Assembly (NCBI GenBank): GCA_013697725.1
Contig: JACCWI010000055.1
Coordinates: 62,001 to 126,000, forward strand
From: Tatlockia sp.
Lineage (GTDB): Bacteria > Pseudomonadota > Gammaproteobacteria > Legionellales > Legionellaceae
Direction: 5' to 3'
Length of the DNA stretch: 64,000 bases
Shown: positions 9,572 through 19,037 of the stretch, one piece after another
Position numbering within the stretch: position 1 is the stretch's first letter
Layout of the letters: each line of letters begins with the position of its first letter
Translations under genes and position numbers: made by a program
The notes under the pieces: generated by a model
Seen by the model: the letters and a program-made list of their open reading frames with translations, nothing else
Database searches by the model: none
Told to the model about the DNA's origin: nothing

Positions 9572-10039
9572 TTATTCTGCTTGCAAGTTTTGCAGAGTTT
9601 TTATTAACTCAGCAACATGACCTTTAACATTTAGTTTTCGCCATTGATATTTTAAAATCCCTTGGGGATTAAAAATAAAAGTACTGCGTTCAATTCCGCG
9701 TACTTGTTTACCGTACATAGATTTCATCTTAATGACCTCAAAAAGTTGGCAAAGTTCTTCTTCGTGGTCAGCGATAAGTTCAAAGGGGAATTGCTGTTTA
9801 ACTTTAAAATTTTCATGCAACTTTAAACTGTCTCGTGAAATTCCAAATATTTCGGCATTTAAATGTTTAATTTCACTATAAGCGTCGCGAAAATCCTGGC
9901 CTTGTTGTGTGCAGCCTGGCGTGGCATCTTTAGGATAAAAATAAAGAACTAGCCATTTACCTCTATAAGCGTCAAAATTTGCTTTTACGCCGTTCGTTGC
10001 ATTGAATTGTAACGAAGGCAATTGGTCACCCAGTTTCAT
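9572..10039 (-). CDS. bcp: thiol peroxidase of the Bcp/PrxQ family
   Basis: The 155-residue peroxiredoxin has the peroxidatic motif DATPGCTQQGQDF with Cys43. The +5 position (residue 48) is Gln rather than Cys, so the nearby-resolving-Cys arrangement is absent. The only other Cys is C97 (EELCQLF), which may act as an atypical resolving residue or leave a 1-Cys enzyme. Bcp reduces hydrogen peroxide and organic peroxides using thioredoxin-type donors in the cytosol. Ribosome site AAGGAGAA precedes the ATG. It is followed on the same strand by the PIN-PhoH gene. Confidence 0.88.
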   Translation of the reverse strand: MKLGDQLPSLQFNATNGVKANFDAYRGKWLVLYFYPKDATPGCTQQGQDFRDAYSEIKHLNAEIFGISRDSLKLHENFKVKQQFPFELIADHEEELCQLFEVIKMKSMYGKQVRGIERSTFIFNPQGILKYQWRKLNVKGHVAELIKTLQNLQAE

Positions 10040-10093
10040 GAATTTGTTCTCCTTAAGCCAAAAATGGCTTTTATCTTAGTGTAAAAAGAGAGC

Positions 10094-10123
10094 TTCGCCA
10101 ATAAAGCTGGATTGATGTATAAT
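10094..10123 (+). promoter_or_regulatory. candidate promoter for smpB
   Basis: A perfect TATAAT lies at 10118-10123, with a weak -35-like TTCGCC at 10094-10099 (18-base spacer). It is 45 bases before the smpB ATG. Only the -10 element is convincing. Confidence 0.45.
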
Positions 10124-10167
10124 TCAAATCGGTCTTTTTTTTAATCTAATCTAATCCCAGGTGTCTG

Positions 10168-10632
10168 ATGACAACCAAAAATAGCGCAACCATCGCGCTC
10201 AATAAAAAAGCACGTTTTGAGTATTCTCTTGAAGATGAATTCGAAGCGGGTTTAGTTCTCGAAGGTTGGGAAGTTAAAAGCTTGCGTGCAGGAAAAATAA
10301 ATTTATCCGATTCCCATGTAATAATAAAATACGGCGAAGCGTTTTTGTTAGGCGCCCAAATTCAACCCTTACCTACAGCCGCAGTCCATCTTTTGCCTGA
10401 GGCGAATCGCACGCGTAAATTGCTGTTAAACCGCAAAGAGCTTAATCAACTGATAGGCTCTGTAGAACGGCAAGGCTATACGCTGGTTCCCCTAGCCCTT
10501 TACTGGAAGAATAATCGCGTAAAAATGAAAATTGCTCTGGCCAAGGGTAAAAAGTCTCATGATAAGCGTGAAACGGTTAAAGATAGAGATTGGCAGCGAG
10601 ATCGTGCGCGTATTATGAAAAAACATCATTAA
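10168..10632 (+). CDS. smpB: SsrA-binding protein SmpB
   Basis: The 154-residue protein has the SmpB signature ([22 protein letters not shown]) near residues 28-50 and the basic C-terminal tail ([20 protein letters not shown]). SmpB binds tmRNA and mimics the anticodon stem to bring it to stalled ribosomes. Its RNA partner ssrA is also in this window, about 49 kb away at 59612-60006. Length is normal. It appears monocistronic. Confidence 0.95.
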   Translation: MTTKNSATIALNKKARFEYSLEDEFEAGLVLEGWEVKSLRAGKINLSDSHVIIKYGEAFLLGAQIQPLPTAAVHLLPEANRTRKLLLNRKELNQLIGSVERQGYTLVPLALYWKNNRVKMKIALAKGKKSHDKRETVKDRDWQRDRARIMKKHH

Positions 10633-10802
10633 ATATTATTTTGGCATAATTCATGTATATCAATCATTGCATTAATTTAAGCCATCTACCGTAGAGCACC
10701 TTTTGCGGACTTAGGGCTTAACAATTTCAACAAATTTTACGTATCGATAGCTATAACCTAAACTCAGGATATAGTTGGAGAGAAAAAATCAAGGAGCAAT
10801 CT

Positions 10803-12617
10803 ATGTGCGGTATCTTCGGAGCTTTATCTAAACGCGATATCTCCAGAGTCTTATTAGAAGGTTTAAGGCGCCTTGAGTATCGTGGATATGACTCTGCGGG
10901 TATAGCGGTGATTGATAGTGCAGGCCAATTAAAGCGCATCAGGATTCAAGGAAAGGTTCAGGCGTTAGCTAATGCTATGCAGGAAACTGCAATTTCCGGA
11001 AATATCGGGATTGCTCATACCCGCTGGGCCACCCACGGGAAGCCTTGCGAAGATAATGCCCATCCTCATATGTCTGACGGGGATATAGCCATAGTGCACA
11101 ACGGTATTATTGAAAATTTTGAAGAACTGCGCCAAAAATTAATAGCGCTTGATTATGAATTTACTTCGGAAACTGATTCTGAGGTGGCCGCTCATCTCAT
11201 TCATTATCACTATCAACAACATGAAGATTTACTTCTAGCAGTACAAGATGCAGCTGATGAGATGAAGGGCGCTTTTGCTCTTGGTGTGATACATCAAATG
11301 AAACCTCATGAAATAGTAGCTATTCGTAGAGGTAGCCCCTTGGTTGTTGGTTTGGGGATTGATGAGCAATTTATTGCCTCCGATACTCTCGCTTTGCGTA
11401 GTTTTGCCCAGTCTGCCATTTATATGGAAGAGGGTGACAGTGTACGATTAGACGGTGGACAGGTTCTTTTCTTTGATGAAAATCGTGAACCTGTTGAGCG
11501 TGCAATCCATTCAATGAATGGTGAAAATCATGCAGTCAGCAAAGGCCCCTACCGTCACTTTATGTTAAAAGAAATTCATGAACAACCTAAGGTTTTAGCT
11601 GATACCATGGAAGGTCGCATAGCTAGCCTTGACGTGTTGCGAGCCAGTTTTGGTGAGGCTGCTACCTCTTATTTCAAAAAAATAAAACAAATCCATATCG
11701 TCGCTTGTGGGACTAGTTATCATGCAGGCTTAGTAGCGCGTTATTGGTTAGAGTCGCTAACCGGGTTGTCAACTTCTGTAGAAATTGCCAGCGAATATCG
11801 CTATCGCGATGTAGTCGTTGCCGAAAATACGCTTTTTATTACTGTTTCACAATCAGGCGAAACAGCGGATACTCTCGCCGCTCTGCGCAAAGCAAAATCG
11901 ATGAATTATCTAAGTACTCTTGCCATTTGTAATGTTGCAACCAGTTCAATGGTGCGCGAAGCCGAATCTGTTTTTTTAACTCGAGCAGGTGTGGAAATTG
12001 GTGTCGCCTCAACTAAGGCATTTACTACTCAATTGGTCGCTTTTCTTATGCTTGCAGCAGCGCTTTGTAAAGATGAACGCGCCGCGGTAATTTTAAATCA
12101 ATTGCAAGAATTGCCAGCTTGTTGTCAGCGTACTCTTAAAATGAGTGATGAGATTAAAAATCTGGCGGTTATGTTTGTACCCAAAGCCCATGCGTTATTC
12201 TTAGGTCGCGGCGTGCAATATCCGGTCGCTTTGGAAGGCGCCTTAAAATTAAAAGAAATTTCTTATATTCATGCAGAAGCGTATCCAGCCGGCGAACTTA
12301 AACACGGCCCGCTTGCTTTGGTTGATAAAAACATGCCGGTCGTTGCTATTGCGCCTAATGATGAACTTTTAGATAAATTAAAATCTAACTTACATGAAGT
12401 GAGTGCACGTGAAGGGCAACTTATTGTTTTTGTTGATGATTCAAAGGCCTGGCCTGCTAACGGTGCACGCCTCATGCAGGTACCCACTTGCAGTTCATGG
12501 ATTGCACCTATTATATACACCATTCCCTTGCAATTATTGGCCTATCATGTGGCTGTGGCAAAGGGAACTGATGTTGATCAACCAAGAAATTTGGCAAAAT
12601 CTGTTACTGTTGAATAA
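10803..12617 (+). CDS. glmS: glutamine--fructose-6-phosphate aminotransferase
   Basis: This 604-residue enzyme begins MCGIFGAL, giving Cys2 as the N-terminal glutaminase nucleophile. The class II glutaminase domain spans about 1-220. Two SIS domains follow (ACGTSYHAG, SQSGETADT, then ALKLKEISYIHAEA), and the end DQPRNLAKSVTVE is typical. It makes glucosamine-6-phosphate for peptidoglycan and lipid A. Ribosome site AAGGAG lies 5 bases before the ATG. I saw no glmS ribozyme in the 170-base upstream region, as expected for a proteobacterium. Confidence 0.95.
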   Translation: MCGIFGALSKRDISRVLLEGLRRLEYRGYDSAGIAVIDSAGQLKRIRIQGKVQALANAMQETAISGNIGIAHTRWATHGKPCEDNAHPHMSDGDIAIVHNGIIENFEELRQKLIALDYEFTSETDSEVAAHLIHYHYQQHEDLLLAVQDAADEMKGAFALGVIHQMKPHEIVAIRRGSPLVVGLGIDEQFIASDTLALRSFAQSAIYMEEGDSVRLDGGQVLFFDENREPVERAIHSMNGENHAVSKGPYRHFMLKEIHEQPKVLADTMEGRIASLDVLRASFGEAATSYFKKIKQIHIVACGTSYHAGLVARYWLESLTGLSTSVEIASEYRYRDVVVAENTLFITVSQSGETADTLAALRKAKSMNYLSTLAICNVATSSMVREAESVFLTRAGVEIGVASTKAFTTQLVAFLMLAAALCKDERAAVILNQLQELPACCQRTLKMSDEIKNLAVMFVPKAHALFLGRGVQYPVALEGALKLKEISYIHAEAYPAGELKHGPLALVDKNMPVVAIAPNDELLDKLKSNLHEVSAREGQLIVFVDDSKAWPANGARLMQVPTCSSWIAPIIYTIPLQLLAYHVAVAKGTDVDQPRNLAKSVTVE

Positions 12618-12816
12618 ATAAGAACTACAATTTGGCTATTTCAGATATAAGGCTTTGTTCTATAATTAAATTATTACCTTAAAGTACTTCGTGAGGATTT
12701 AGAGGGTAATTTTGTATGTTTCTTAAAAGCTCTTTCATAGGTCAAGTTGAATGAGCTATTTTTGCCCATCCACTTTAAATAACCAATCCTATGAAGTGAG
12801 CTAATGAAAGTAGACG

Positions 12817-14121
12817 TTAAATAGTTAAAGTCCGGATACACCGAACCGCTAAAGGGGCGAATGTTTTACTGGAGTTGTTAATCATAACACCTGAGGTAAA
12901 AAGCTGAGACCATGCAGAAAAACTAGGGAGAAAATTGCTCTCCGTAGAACTCCAGTAGTTAGCATTAGCAAATCCACCTAAATTATTATTATGTAACGTA
13001 GTGTACAAATTAGGGTTAGTAGCACCACAACCGGGATCCACCCCTAAACCCACATATCTTCCAAGCTCACAAATAGCTGGCAGGTACCAATTCTTAGTTA
13101 AGCACGCCTGCGCAGCTGGATATTGGCCCATTGGCGTTGCAAGGGCATTAGTATTGGCAAACCCATCGATAATACTGTCTGCGGCGGTATCATTTCCTAC
13201 TGTTGCCCATAGGTATGTACCAGGTTCATTGGCCAATGCGGCTATTTTACCACCGATACTAGAGGTAATTGCTGTTGCATCATCCACCGCAAACAAAAAG
13301 CCATTTTGATAGATACAGCCGTATCCTAGTATCAGCACGTTAATGTTGGTTGAGGGTGCATTATCGGCACTCACTGTAACAATAGCGGGAAGGGGTAAAG
13401 TGCCCGGCGGTGTAGTACAGGGATTAGATCCGGCATCTGAACTCGCTATACTCCCCGGAGTAATGGTTATGTCGCAGGTTCCCCCAGCATTTAACGTTCC
13501 AATGCAAGTATTGCTGGTTATTGCGGTGCCTGCTGGAAGCCCTGTCGCGTTCACTCTTAGATTGTTCGCCTGGCTTGATCCTGTATTAGTTATTCGGATG
13601 ATACGTGCAATACCCAAAAGCGCCGGATCAGCGCCTGGAGCCCGAATCGATAAAGCCAGGTTTTGAGTAAGGGCGGACAAGGTGGCTAGCCCGGGTGTGG
13701 GGGTTCGCGTGATGACCAGGGTTTCTCCGGGACTGGGTTGGTAACATTGGTTTGTGCCCTGGGGGAAGGTCACTTGACACATAAAAGGCCCACCTACAAT
13801 CAGGTCGGAGGGCAAAGCACTGCCATTAATCGTTAAGAGTAAAACACAAGTAGAATTCCCAGAGCCTTTCGGGCCTAAAATACAGGGGGCTACTTGGCTA
13901 ATACCAGTGGGAGTGGTAGGGCTTAAAACTAATTGATGGGGTTTATAGGAATTATTGTTTATCGTATATTGAACAGTAGCAGTGCCTGTGGAACTAACAG
14001 TCACTATGGGTGTTGTATCATGGCTAAAAGTCCAAACTGGAAGTCTAGCCTGAGCAGTACTGAAAAAACATAAAAAAATTAATCCCGCACCTATTTTATT
14101 CATTAAGCTTAATAAGTTCAT
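12817..14121 (-). CDS. secreted protein with C-terminal Lcl_C/DUF1566-type domain
   Basis: The 434-residue protein starts at 14121, with AAGGGA 7 bases upstream, and has a signal peptide (MNLLSLMNKIGAGLIFLCFFSTAQA). Repeated Cys-containing, immunoglobulin-like segments follow (TCVLLLTING, TCDITITPG). The last 130 residues (CLTKNWYLPAICELGRYVG ... NANYWSSTE) resemble the Lcl_C (DUF1566) domain, also found in the Legionella collagen-like adhesin. Lcl collagen repeats are absent here. A surface or secreted role is inferred. Signal peptide and Cys content suggest disulfide bonding in the periplasm or outside. Confidence 0.72.
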   Translation of the reverse strand: MNLLSLMNKIGAGLIFLCFFSTAQARLPVWTFSHDTTPIVTVSSTGTATVQYTINNNSYKPHQLVLSPTTPTGISQVAPCILGPKGSGNSTCVLLLTINGSALPSDLIVGGPFMCQVTFPQGTNQCYQPSPGETLVITRTPTPGLATLSALTQNLALSIRAPGADPALLGIARIIRITNTGSSQANNLRVNATGLPAGTAITSNTCIGTLNAGGTCDITITPGSIASSDAGSNPCTTPPGTLPLPAIVTVSADNAPSTNINVLILGYGCIYQNGFLFAVDDATAITSSIGGKIAALANEPGTYLWATVGNDTAADSIIDGFANTNALATPMGQYPAAQACLTKNWYLPAICELGRYVGLGVDPGCGATNPNLYTTLHNNNLGGFANANYWSSTESNFLPSFSAWSQLFTSGVMINNSSKTFAPLAVRCIRTLTI

Positions 14122-14590
14122 GTCATATCCCTTAATCAATATAAGTGAGGTTAAATAATACCGTGATTAAACTGGTTGATATGATGAGTATGGCTAAGGT
14201 CTTTTTCGTTATAATTACTGGGTGCATATAAAAAATCCCTATAGTAAATGTCAGTCCATGTTTTATATTCATCATTAAAATATATAAGAAACAGATGTTT
14301 TGGTTAATCTATAAAAAAGTTGAGTCTAACCCATTGAGAATACGTTGGAATTAGTATTCACTCTACTTAAAAATTTTTTCGGCTGCAACTAATTCTGACA
14401 TCGTACTAGGAATAATATCTTTAACCGAGCTAAATTAACAATTTAGATTTCAGAGTTTAGAGGACAAATCCCCCCCTCGACCTATTAATGAGCTTTTTTG
14501 TTGGTCGTTTCCAATCAATAAAATTAGCAAAATGAAAATTAACCAGTATATAATGACTGTGTTTTTTTACTACGATTTATGAGGATTTGA
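14122..14590. other. 469-base intergenic stretch between divergent genes
   Basis: No convincing ORF or RNA gene is visible in this AT-rich interval. It must hold the promoters for the secreted Lcl_C-type gene (minus) and tex (plus). The only clear element is TATAAT at 14549-14554. A seven-C run sits at 14471-14477. Confidence 0.5.
14524..14554 (+). promoter_or_regulatory. candidate tex promoter
   Basis: TATAAT at 14549-14554 has a TTAGCA at 14524-14529 upstream, with a long 19-base spacer. It lies about 37 bases before the tex ATG, which is preceded by GAGGA. The -10 match is perfect; the -35 is weak. Confidence 0.4.
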
Positions 14591-16939
14591 ATGACTCTAG
14601 AGATACAAGCGGCTGCGTCAATTATTGCACAAGAGCTTAATGTTAAAGTTTCTCAAGTAGAAACAACAATTCGGTTGTTGGATGATGGTGCAACAGTTCC
14701 TTTCATAGCTCGTTATCGTAAAGAAGCAACGCAGGGCCTCGACGATACTCAATTAAGGCAGCTTGTGGAGCGTTTGTATTATATTCGCGAATTAAATGAA
14801 CGACGCACCGTGGTGCTCCAATCGATTCGTGAGCAAGAAAAGTTAACTCCAGAATTGGAAAAAGCAATCCTTGCCGCAGATACTAAAACACGGCTGGAAG
14901 ATTTGTACCTTCCCCACAGGCCAAAACGCCGCACCAAGGCACAGCTTGCTCGAGAAGCTGGACTTTTGCCCTTGGCCGAAGGCCTTTGGCAGGATCCGAC
15001 CAAGGAACCTTCTTCATTCGCAGAACAATTTATTAATCCTGAAGCAGAGATAGTTGATACCAAAACAGCGCTTGATGGCGCACGACAAATTTTGATGGAG
15101 CTTTTCGGCGAAGATGCCGAACTTATCAATAAATTGCGTGAATACCTCTGGCAACATGCAATTTTAAAATCAATCGGTAACCCAGATGCAAAATCGAGCA
15201 ATAAATATTCAGATTATTTTGATTATGCCGAACCAATCAAGAAAATTCCCTCTCATCGAGCCTTAGCCCTGTTCCGAGGACGCCGTGAAAATGTGTTAAA
15301 ACTTTCTCTTGTTCTTAAAGATGATGCCGATTACGGTGAAAAACAGGTCGCTGCCTATTTTAACATTTTAGATGAGCAAAGAGCCGCGGATTCCTGGTTG
15401 CTCGACACGGTGCGCCTGACTTGGAAAGCCAAAATTTTTACAAAACTCGAATTGGAATTAGTGACTCGTCTGCGCGAAGCGGCTGATGTTGAAGCTATTA
15501 ATGTTTTTGCTCGCAACTTACGCGATTTATTATTAGCAGCCCCGGCAGGACAACAAATTACAATAGGTCTTGATCCCGGGATTCGTACCGGCGTCAAAGC
15601 CGCAGTGATTGATCTTACCGGCAAAGTCCTGGATTACACGACAATTTTTCCTTTTGCCCCATTGAATGAATGGCATCAGGCGATTGCCGAACTGGCAAAG
15701 CTGGCTGCCCGGCATCAGGTTAATTTAATTAGTATTGGCAATGGAACAGGCTCGCGCGAAACAGAGCGTTTAGTTGGCGATTTAATTAAAATGTATCCTG
15801 ATTTGAAACTCACAAAAGTTGTCGTTTCTGAAGCAGGCGCTTCCGTTTATTCTGCCTCAGAATTAGCTGCGAATGAATTCCCTGATCTCGATGTAAGCAT
15901 ACGCGGAGCTGTTTCTATCGCAAGGCGTTTACAAGATCCTTTGGCTGAATTGGTTAAAATTGATCCTAAAGCAATCGGGGTCGGTCAATACCAACATGAT
16001 GTCAATCAAGCTCGTCTGGCCCGCAGCCTTGAGGGAGTTGTTGAAGATTGCGTGAATGCCGTAGGTGTTGATGTCAACACAGCCTCACCGGCCTTGCTAA
16101 CTCATATTTCAGGTTTGAATGAAACCCTGGCTAAAAATTTAGTACAACACCGCGATGAAAACGGGGCTTTCCTAAACCGTGAGCAGTTGAAAAATGTAGC
16201 GCGCATGGGTGAAAAATCATTTCAACAAGCCGCTGGTTTTTTAAGGATCACCAATGGTGAAAATACTTTAGATGCATCAGCAGTGCACCCGGAAGCCTAT
16301 CCATTGGTAGAAAAAATACTGGCTGATTTGAACGTCGATCTTAAGCAAATTATTGCAAATCCCGAGCTGCTAAAAAGCGTTAATGCAGAGAATTATGTGA
16401 GCGAACATTTTGGTTTACCGACAATTCGTGACGTACTACGCGAATTGGAAAAACCTGGGCGCGATCCACGGCCTGCATTTAAAACAGTTAATTTTAAAGA
16501 AGGGGTGGAAGATATAGCCCATTTACACGAAGGAATGATCCTGGAAGGGGTGGTTTCCAATGTGACTAATTTTGGCGCCTTTGTTGATATCGGCGTTCAT
16601 CAAGATGGTTTAGTGCATATTTCTGCGATGACTAATCGCTATATAAGTGATCCTTCAACGATTGTTAAAGCCGGGGATATTGTGACGGTAAAAGTAGTTG
16701 AAGTGGATAAGGAAAGACGTCGCATAGGCTTAAGCATGAAATTAACTGAAGAGAAAATGCCCTTTGTGCAAAAAACACAAAAAGATAAACCACAACCTAT
16801 GAAATCTGCTCAAGCGAATCATCAACATAGAGGGAAAAAACCTGAACCCAGTAAAAAAGCACAGCCCACAGCTGCAAAGAAAACAATATTTAATACCGCC
16901 ATGGCTGATGCCCTGTCCAAATTAAAACGCGAAACTTGA
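14591..16939 (+). CDS. tex: Tex family RNA-binding transcription accessory protein
   Basis: The 782-residue protein has the complete Tex layout: N-terminal helical domain (VPFIARYRKEATQGLDDTQLRQL), YqgF/RNase-H-like domain from about residue 325 (TIGLDPGIRTGVKAAVID), helix-hairpin-helix region near 500-560 (VGVDVNTAS, LLTHISGL), and an S1 domain from about 648 (GMILEGVVSNVTNFGAFVDIG). A basic tail follows. Tex binds nucleic acid and affects transcription and virulence-gene expression in several pathogens. Its stop overlaps the yciA start (TGATG), so it heads a three-gene operon. Confidence 0.93.
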   Translation: MTLEIQAAASIIAQELNVKVSQVETTIRLLDDGATVPFIARYRKEATQGLDDTQLRQLVERLYYIRELNERRTVVLQSIREQEKLTPELEKAILAADTKTRLEDLYLPHRPKRRTKAQLAREAGLLPLAEGLWQDPTKEPSSFAEQFINPEAEIVDTKTALDGARQILMELFGEDAELINKLREYLWQHAILKSIGNPDAKSSNKYSDYFDYAEPIKKIPSHRALALFRGRRENVLKLSLVLKDDADYGEKQVAAYFNILDEQRAADSWLLDTVRLTWKAKIFTKLELELVTRLREAADVEAINVFARNLRDLLLAAPAGQQITIGLDPGIRTGVKAAVIDLTGKVLDYTTIFPFAPLNEWHQAIAELAKLAARHQVNLISIGNGTGSRETERLVGDLIKMYPDLKLTKVVVSEAGASVYSASELAANEFPDLDVSIRGAVSIARRLQDPLAELVKIDPKAIGVGQYQHDVNQARLARSLEGVVEDCVNAVGVDVNTASPALLTHISGLNETLAKNLVQHRDENGAFLNREQLKNVARMGEKSFQQAAGFLRITNGENTLDASAVHPEAYPLVEKILADLNVDLKQIIANPELLKSVNAENYVSEHFGLPTIRDVLRELEKPGRDPRPAFKTVNFKEGVEDIAHLHEGMILEGVVSNVTNFGAFVDIGVHQDGLVHISAMTNRYISDPSTIVKAGDIVTVKVVEVDKERRRIGLSMKLTEEKMPFVQKTQKDKPQPMKSAQANHQHRGKKPEPSKKAQPTAAKKTIFNTAMADALSKLKRET

Positions 16940-17319
16940 TGAAAACCCCAAGCGGCGAACTTACAATCCAAACCTTAGCCATGCCAGCCGACACGAATGC
17001 TAATGGTGATATCTTTGGCGGTTGGCTGGTTTCCCAAATGGATTTGGCCGCCGGTGTATTAGCCAGAAGACTTGCCAAAGGTCGCGCAGCAACCGTCGCA
17101 ATTAACTCGATGTCATTTCTTCGCCCTGTTCATGTTGGCGATCTGGTAAGTTGCCATGTTGAGCTAGCTAAGCTAGGTAAAACCTCAATGACGATGAAAG
17201 TTGAAGTATGGGTAATGCGCTCAGAAAACGGTGAACATTATCAGGTAACCGAAGGAATTTTTGTCTTTGTGGCTATCGACGATGAGGGCAAGCCTCGATT
17301 AGTACCTGAGATTTTATGA
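16939..17319 (+). CDS. yciA: acyl-CoA thioesterase, YciA-like hotdog protein
   Basis: The 126-residue hotdog-fold protein carries MPADTNANGDIFGGWLVSQMDLAAG, split here as the Asn-x-x-Gly-Asp-Ile-Phe-Gly-Gly-Trp motif with catalytic Asp (NGDIFGGW). YciA hydrolyses a broad range of acyl-CoAs in the cytosol. The ATG at 16939 shares its A with the tex TGA; a TTG three bases upstream is less likely. Its own stop overlaps the next start as ATGA. Coupled translation of all three genes is therefore likely. Confidence 0.88.
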   Translation: MKTPSGELTIQTLAMPADTNANGDIFGGWLVSQMDLAAGVLARRLAKGRAATVAINSMSFLRPVHVGDLVSCHVELAKLGKTSMTMKVEVWVMRSENGEHYQVTEGIFVFVAIDDEGKPRLVPEIL

Positions 17320-18956
17320 CTCTTGAGCTTAATAATTTAGAGCGATGGATTAAGGATATGGCCGCCTTGATGGAGCAAAGCGCTGAACTTGATCCGCAGC
17401 ACTATGCGCCTTTTCTACAGGATCCGGAACTTGCTCTCAGTCTTGTGGATCTTATTGAAAGCCTGGATGATTCACAATTTGATGACGAACCAGCTTTTTA
17501 CTCTGCCTGTGTTTTTGCCTTGGATATTTGCGTTGCTCAATTGCAAACTGCGCTGGAGAGAGGTAATAAACCAGCCAGTAAGATGCTCAATCTTTTGATG
17601 TCAAAAATTGCTAAATCAATCACTAAAGGAAAGCAAACGCTTGGCTTTTGGCTACCTGTCTTAAACGCCTTCTATGAAGTACATGCTGAATTATCCGAGG
17701 AACTCAAAGAAGCTTATTTAGAGTTAACCAGTCTTGAAGAAGAGCTGGCACCGGATAATGAAGCCGATCAATTAAACGCTATGCGAGCCATGCTAGACGA
17801 ATTATCAGATTTATCAGTGTTTGATGTTGCTGAAAATTTCTTTGCCCAAAGTTATGCCATGCCGGCGGATTTTTTTATTGATCTAATCCTGGACCTTTAC
17901 AGCATTGAAGAGGGACAAGATGTTGCTTTGTTAACTTTATTGCATCCAAAGCAAGAAGTAAGGGATGTTGTAATGGCGACCCTTGATCAGCTTATGGCAA
18001 CAATCACTCTAAGTTCAATTTCACTTAGTCGTTTGCAAACTATAAAGAGCTGGTATCCAGAAAGTTATCAAGAACAATTTAATCAGTGGATTAAGATCCA
18101 ACGCAGAAAAGGGGTTGTCTTTAGTAAAGATACGACAAAACCACGCATGCGAATCAAAGCCAGTGAAATTGATGGCTCAGGTGCGCAAGGCATTTTTATT
18201 CATGTTAAGAAAACTGCGAATACCCATCTGCTTTGTGGTTTACTGTTTAAGCAGGAGCTTGGCATCAAGGATGCTTGGCTTACTCCAGAACTACCAGCAA
18301 GTGGTGTAGCTAAATATTATGATGAAGCTCTTGATGACAGTGTGAGCCTAAGAGAAATTGATGAAGCTTATTTGCTAAGATTGACGGGACATTTTTTAGC
18401 ACTCACCATAAATCAGAAAGCAATGCCGGATTTACATTTATTAGAAATACAAGAATTATTGGGCTTGCACTTTGAAGCTAAGCTAATTGATATTCCTCAC
18501 TTAATCGAACAATTATCCGTGCAAATCGCCCCCTTCACCGCTGATGCGATGCAATCGTCTTTCAAGCGCTCTAAAAATTGGCTTGATACTAAACGCTTTG
18601 CAGAATCCTGGTTCGTTGAAAATGCCCATGTGGATAAATTAGTTAATCGGTTTTGCAGCTACGTTGAAGGCGCAAAAGTATGTCTGGTCAAAGATGCAAT
18701 GGCGGTTGTTTTTAGCCAGGAGTTTGAAAAGCAGCGGGATAAATGGCTTTTCCATTTTCTATGGAATGCCTTGTGGGTTGGTGCAAATAAGCTAAAGACC
18801 GAAAAAGTTTGGCAAGATTGTTTTTTTATTGCCTATGCAATCCATCAGGGGCAACCCTTAGAAAGCATTCCACTAATGCGTGAGGTCTGCCAACAAACGG
18901 TGCTCAATAGCATAGACACAATGCAAGACCGCCGAACCTATTTAACTAAAGAATAA
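17316..18956 (+). CDS. unknown cytosolic protein cotranscribed with tex and yciA
   Basis: I do not recognise this 546-residue protein. It is mostly helical and acidic, rich in Leu, Glu and Asp, with no signal peptide or membrane helix. The N-terminal half is a run of amphipathic helices. A short more beta-like segment near residues 265-320 (TKPRMRIKASEIDGSGAQG, HLLCGLLFKQELGIKDAW) divides it from a second helical half. The ATGA overlap with yciA and intact frame show it is a real gene. A role near Tex in RNA metabolism is only guilt by association. Confidence 0.7.
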   Translation: MTLELNNLERWIKDMAALMEQSAELDPQHYAPFLQDPELALSLVDLIESLDDSQFDDEPAFYSACVFALDICVAQLQTALERGNKPASKMLNLLMSKIAKSITKGKQTLGFWLPVLNAFYEVHAELSEELKEAYLELTSLEEELAPDNEADQLNAMRAMLDELSDLSVFDVAENFFAQSYAMPADFFIDLILDLYSIEEGQDVALLTLLHPKQEVRDVVMATLDQLMATITLSSISLSRLQTIKSWYPESYQEQFNQWIKIQRRKGVVFSKDTTKPRMRIKASEIDGSGAQGIFIHVKKTANTHLLCGLLFKQELGIKDAWLTPELPASGVAKYYDEALDDSVSLREIDEAYLLRLTGHFLALTINQKAMPDLHLLEIQELLGLHFEAKLIDIPHLIEQLSVQIAPFTADAMQSSFKRSKNWLDTKRFAESWFVENAHVDKLVNRFCSYVEGAKVCLVKDAMAVVFSQEFEKQRDKWLFHFLWNALWVGANKLKTEKVWQDCFFIAYAIHQGQPLESIPLMREVCQQTVLNSIDTMQDRRTYLTKE

Positions 18957-18974
18957 TTTATATTTAGTAGTGAA

Positions 18975-18999
18975 TAACCGCAGAGCTTATTTGCGGTTA
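18975..18999. terminator. 8-bp hairpin between convergent genes
   Basis: TAACCGCA (18975-18982) pairs perfectly with TGCGGTTA (18992-18999) across nine bases. It sits 19 bases after the stop of the unknown operon gene and 38 bases from the convergent stop at 19038. No T-run follows, so it is a possible but unproven bidirectional terminator. Confidence 0.45.
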
Positions 19000-19037
19000 C
19001 CCTAAAAATAAGATCTATTAAACTAAATTTTATAAAA

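Noticed and set aside
10633-10802. glmS ribozyme in the leader of glmS
   Set aside because: No ribozyme core is visible, and that element belongs to Gram-positive bacteria.
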